Position numbers and translations under genes: made by a program
Assembly: GCF_011492945.1 (NCBI RefSeq)
Contig: NZ_CP045119.1
Coordinates: 4,154,001 to 4,218,000, forward strand
Source: Rubrobacter tropicus
Lineage (GTDB): Bacteria; Actinomycetota; Rubrobacteria; Rubrobacterales; Rubrobacteraceae
Length of the DNA stretch: 64,000 nt
Reading direction: 5' to 3'
Shown: piece by piece, positions 61,367 through 64,000 of the stretch
Numbering within the stretch: the stretch's first letter is position 1
How the letters are laid out: each line of letters begins with the position of its first letter
Notes under the pieces: generated by a model
Databases searched by the model: none
What the model saw: only the letters and a program-made list of their open reading frames with translations
What the model was told of the DNA's origin: nothing

Positions 61367-62164
61367 GTGGCGGATAGCAGAAACTTCGGCGTGTCCATGT
61401 GGTACAGGGAGGTCGGCGAGGGACCGGCCGATCCGCTCGTCTTGCTGCACGCCTTTCCGCTCAACGGGAAGATGTTCGAGCCCCAGTTGGAGGCCCTGTC
61501 CGCGGATCGCAGGGTCGTCGTGCCGGACTTCCCCGGTTTCGGGTACTCGCCGAGGACCCCGGCCCAGCCCGACGTGGGCTATTACGCGGGGTGCGTGCTG
61601 GGCCTGCTGGACAGGTTGGAGATCCCGCGCGTCGTGCTCGGCGGCGTCTCGATGGGCGGGTACGTGGCCTTTGAGTGCGTGAGGTCGTTTCCCGAAAGGA
61701 TCTCGGGCCTCATTCTCGCCAACACCCGTCCCGACCCCGACTCGGAGGAGATCCGGAAGACCCGCAAGGAGATGGCCCTCAGGGTCGCCAGGGAGGGCAT
61801 CGGGATCCTGCCGGACCTCCAGATGGAGCGCCTCCTCTCCCCCCACACCCGCGAGAACGACGGCGGGCTGGCTGAGAAGGTGCGGGCCATTATCCTGGAG
61901 AACACGCCGGACGGGGCCGTCGCCGCCCTCGGCGCTATGCGCGAGCGCCCGGACTCTGAGACGACCCTTGGGGAGATCTCCGTCCCGACCCTCGTCATCG
62001 GCGGCGAGGACGACGCGATCTCCTCCCCCGGGGTGATGGGCGAGATGGCCGGCAAGATCCGCGGCTCGCGCCACGTAACCCTCACCAACGTCGGCCACCT
62101 CTCGAACCTCGAAGACCCCGAGGGTTTCAACGGGGCCGTGAAGGAGTTCCTGGGAGGACTGTAG
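61367..62164 (+). CDS. Alpha/beta-fold hydrolase
   Basis: 265 aa. Oxyanion/HG region LVLLHAFPLNGKMFEPQ, nucleophile elbow GGVSMGGYVA (Ser near 94), Asp in IGGEDDAISS and His in NVGHLSNLEDPEGF. Esterase, lipase or dehalogenase-like; substrate unknown. GTG 61367 has AAGGAG 6 nt upstream. Confidence 0.9.
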   Translation: MADSRNFGVSMWYREVGEGPADPLVLLHAFPLNGKMFEPQLEALSADRRVVVPDFPGFGYSPRTPAQPDVGYYAGCVLGLLDRLEIPRVVLGGVSMGGYVAFECVRSFPERISGLILANTRPDPDSEEIRKTRKEMALRVAREGIGILPDLQMERLLSPHTRENDGGLAEKVRAIILENTPDGAVAALGAMRERPDSETTLGEISVPTLVIGGEDDAISSPGVMGEMAGKIRGSRHVTLTNVGHLSNLEDPEGFNGAVKEFLGGL

Positions 62165-62209
62165 GCGGCGGGTTTCTAGAGCCGCGCCGTTCCGGTAGAA
62201 TCCTGCCCC

Positions 62210-63076
62210 GTGACTACCCTGGTTCATGTGTCGGACCTCCACTTCGGGCGGCCAGCCGTCGCGGAGCGGCTCGACGCGCTGCGAGAGTTTATAGAAGGCA
62301 TCGAGCCAGACGGCATCGCCGTATCGGGAGATCTGACGCAGCGGTGTACCAACAGGGAGTTCGCGCAGGCGAGCGCGTACCTGGGTTCGCTGCGCGAGAT
62401 AGCGCCCTACGTCGTCATCCCCGGTAACCACGACATCCGCTGGCTCGGCGCGGTGGCCCGGAACCTCGGCTTCGCGGGGCTCCTCCGCAAGGGGGCGCAC
62501 AACTTCAAGTACTCCCGGTACCGCAGGCACATCTCCGACGACCTCAGCCCCTCACTCGAGGTGCCGGGGGCGGTTATCGCGGGCCTGAACACGGCGCACG
62601 GCATCTCGCGCGGGTCGCTCACGAAGAGGTTTCGGGACCTCGGCGTGATCGGGCACGTCAAGCACGCGGACATCCAACGGGTAAAGGCCGCCTTCGAGGC
62701 CGCCGACCCCGGGGCGGCCAGGATCGTCATGATCCACCACAACCCGATCCGGGGCGAACTCTCGGGCCGCCACGGCCTCGCCAACACCGAGCAGGCCCTC
62801 CACTCGTTCTCGGACCTCGGCACCGAACTCGTCCTCTGCGGCCACGACCACCAGGACGCCGTCCACACGATAGAGAAGGGCGCCCACGGCCTCGTCATCT
62901 CGACGGCCGGCACCATCTCGAACCGCATCAAACCCGGCAGGGCCTCCTCCTTCAACCTCGTCGAGACCGACGAAGACAACCTCCGCATCATCGCCCACTC
63001 CTGGAAAAAGGGCGTAGGCTTCGTCCCCTCAGAGGACCGATCCTTCCCCAGGCGTACCCTCTCCCGCCCCACCTGA
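62210..63076 (+). CDS. Calcineurin-like metallophosphoesterase (CpdA-like)
   Basis: 288 aa. Metal motifs: HVSDLHFG (residue 6), SGDLTQRC, IPGNHDIRW, IHHNP and CGHDHQDAVH near 205. Similar to cyclic nucleotide phosphodiesterases, but the substrate is not established. TAGAAT (62196-62201) ends 8 nt before GTG 62210 and no SD is present, so it is probably leaderless. Confidence 0.9.
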   Translation: MTTLVHVSDLHFGRPAVAERLDALREFIEGIEPDGIAVSGDLTQRCTNREFAQASAYLGSLREIAPYVVIPGNHDIRWLGAVARNLGFAGLLRKGAHNFKYSRYRRHISDDLSPSLEVPGAVIAGLNTAHGISRGSLTKRFRDLGVIGHVKHADIQRVKAAFEAADPGAARIVMIHHNPIRGELSGRHGLANTEQALHSFSDLGTELVLCGHDHQDAVHTIEKGAHGLVISTAGTISNRIKPGRASSFNLVETDEDNLRIIAHSWKKGVGFVPSEDRSFPRRTLSRPT

Positions 63077-63133
63077 TACCGGAACCGACTGTATAATCCG
63101 GCGCTAATGTGACCCGTCACGGAAGGGACCACC

Positions 63134-63346
63134 ATGTGGAGCAGACTCACCCGCGGCGGCGACGGGCTGCCCCGCGAAAAAGTGGACGCCATCGTGCGCC
63201 TGATCGATCAGTACCTCTCCGAGGAGGCGAGCCTGCGCAACCTCCAGTCGGACAAACAGACGATCCACCCCCGTGATCTTCCACCAGACAAACGCGAAGC
63301 CCTCATAGAAGAGATCTTCGAGATCCTCAAAGACGCCCAGAGGTAG
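63134..63346 (+). CDS. Small hypothetical protein
   Basis: 70 aa, helical and acidic: EKVDAIVRLIDQYLSEEASLRNLQ and PPDKREALIEEIFEILKDAQR. GGAAGGGA lies about 6 nt before ATG 63134 and TATAAT is at 63092-63097. Not recognised. Confidence 0.6.
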   Translation: MWSRLTRGGDGLPREKVDAIVRLIDQYLSEEASLRNLQSDKQTIHPRDLPPDKREALIEEIFEILKDAQR

Positions 63347-63507
63347 GTTTCAGCCCGGCGCTTCGCGCCTCTTAGCACGTCCCCTTCGGGGACTCTCAGC
63401 CCGCTTCGGCTTCGCCTCCGCTTTTAGCCATCAGCTTTCAGCCAAGAACAAAAAGCTGACCGCTGATGGCCGACAGCGTTTGCAGGGGACATCCCCTGCA
63501 AACATCT
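63347..63507. repeat. Mosaic intergenic repeat, copy R10
   Basis: GCTTCGGCTTCGCCTCCGC, TAGCCATCAGC, the core TTTCAGCCAAGAACAAAAAGC and CCGCTGATGGCCGACAGC, then a perfect 12-bp hairpin GTTTGCAGGGGA (63478-63489 with 63492-63503). This last stem resembles the GTTTGCGAAGAGG module of R2/R8. No gene here. Confidence 0.8.
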
Positions 63508-64000
63508 CTAGTCGGCCCGCGGCGGTCCCTGTTTTATGCGGCGGCTGAGGTCTTCGGGGGAGTTGGGCGGGGTCCAGGGCGCCTCTATCCACCACGTCGC
63601 CCCAGCCTCCGCGTAGGGACGAACCATCGAGGCGGCCGCCGCGGGATCTTCACCCGGCGTCTCGCCCTCCCGCACGATGTCGAAGGCACCCTCTTTGCCG
63701 CTCTTTTCTACGTAGCTTTTTATCTCCCGGATCGTCTCCGGCGTGACGCCCGGCTCTTCTAACGTTCCACCCACCCTGGCCGCCAGGACGCCGTCGTAGC
63801 GCAGCGCGCGGCCCATGGACTTCTCGCTCGGCCAGGCGCCGACAACCCAGATCGGGATTCGAGGTCTCTGAACCGGCCTCGGCAAAAACGTCATCTCCTC
63901 CAACCGGTAGTGCCTCCCCTCGTAGGAGAACGGCTCCCCGCTCCACAACCCGGTCAGGATTTCCAGGCTCTCGTCCAATTTTTGCGCCCTGGTCTTCCGG
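63508..64000 (-). CDS. LLM-class flavin-dependent oxidoreductase, partial
   Basis: C-terminal 164 residues; the gene runs off the right edge, so its start is not visible. KLDESLEILTGLWSGEPFSYEGRHYRLEEM and RPRIPIWVVGAWPSEKSMGRALRYDGVL are bacterial luciferase-like (F420- or FMN-dependent) signatures. The TTG at 63978 is an internal Leu codon, not the start. Ends ...SRRIKQGPPRAD before repeat R10. Confidence 0.85.
   Translation of the reverse strand, partial: RKTRAQKLDESLEILTGLWSGEPFSYEGRHYRLEEMTFLPRPVQRPRIPIWVVGAWPSEKSMGRALRYDGVLAARVGGTLEEPGVTPETIREIKSYVEKSGKEGAFDIVREGETPGEDPAAAASMVRPYAEAGATWWIEAPWTPPNSPEDLSRRIKQGPPRAD

Overview
The window is very GC-rich, uses many GTG starts, and contains SD-led genes, probable leaderless genes and a MocR-type regulator. 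Its gene set (several UspA proteins, selenoprotein formate dehydrogenase, DUF482/FemAB-like protein, PrcB-like lipoprotein, catalase-free OsmC pair) fits a deep-branching Gram-positive actinobacterium, most likely a Rubrobacter relative. That placement is an inference from gene content and style; no rRNA is present. No tRNA, rRNA, CRISPR array, transposase or phage gene was found.

Layout. 1-665: a mosaic intergenic repeat, a tiny Arg/His-rich protein gene (148-288, minus), and one copy of a 160-bp repeat. 666-4532: a UspA pair (minus) facing an FAD-oxidase-like gene coupled to another UspA and a small winged-helix protein. 4542-7659: 2H phosphoesterase, PrcB-like lipoprotein and ligA. 7790-14872: a surface/sulfatase block with a Tat-lipoprotein sulfatase, a GT-C glycosyltransferase, a second polytopic GT-C-like protein, and the formylglycine-generating enzyme that would activate the sulfatase. 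15008-20564: small proteins, a GNAT, an epimerase, a phosphoesterase, clpP, an XRE regulator and a DUF482 protein. 20943-27373: a BMP-type (nucleoside-like) ABC importer divergent from an S-adenosylhomocysteinase-like gene that seems to start at CTG. 27377-37733: DUF2225, a methyltransferase with no canonical start, LCP ligase, GCS2-type ligase, a Na+/H+ antiporter, a DASS carboxylate transporter and a cytosolic PhoD-like phosphatase.

37866-50256 is the metabolic core: a formate dehydrogenase operon (catalytic subunit with an in-frame TGA read as selenocysteine, a small unknown protein, a four-cluster Fe-S subunit, and an NrfD-type membrane subunit), divergent from a glutathione-independent formaldehyde dehydrogenase with a structured leader. 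These are followed by fdhD (sulfur transfer to the Mo/W cofactor), an oxalate/formate-type MFS transporter and a DUF485/ActP-type acetate symporter pair. Together they would oxidise formaldehyde to formate to CO2, feed electrons to the membrane, and move small carboxylates. 50344-64000 holds GNATs, two tandem OsmC proteins, a cysteine hydrolase, a Tat-exported PhoD, an EamA exporter, a tightly overlapping run of small genes (GST, DUF1272, cupin, GNATs), a MocR regulator, an alpha/beta hydrolase, a phosphoesterase and a truncated LLM-family flavoprotein at the edge.

Structure not explained by genes: a mosaic family of hairpin-forming repeats (GCTGATGGCTGATAGC-like words, a TTTTTGCNCTTGCTGA core, a GCTTCGGCTTCGCCTCCGC word and a 15-bp stem module) occupies at least ten intergenic gaps, several times beginning exactly at a stop codon. 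Many genes have a -10 box 6-9 nt before the start codon and no SD, which points to leaderless transcripts.
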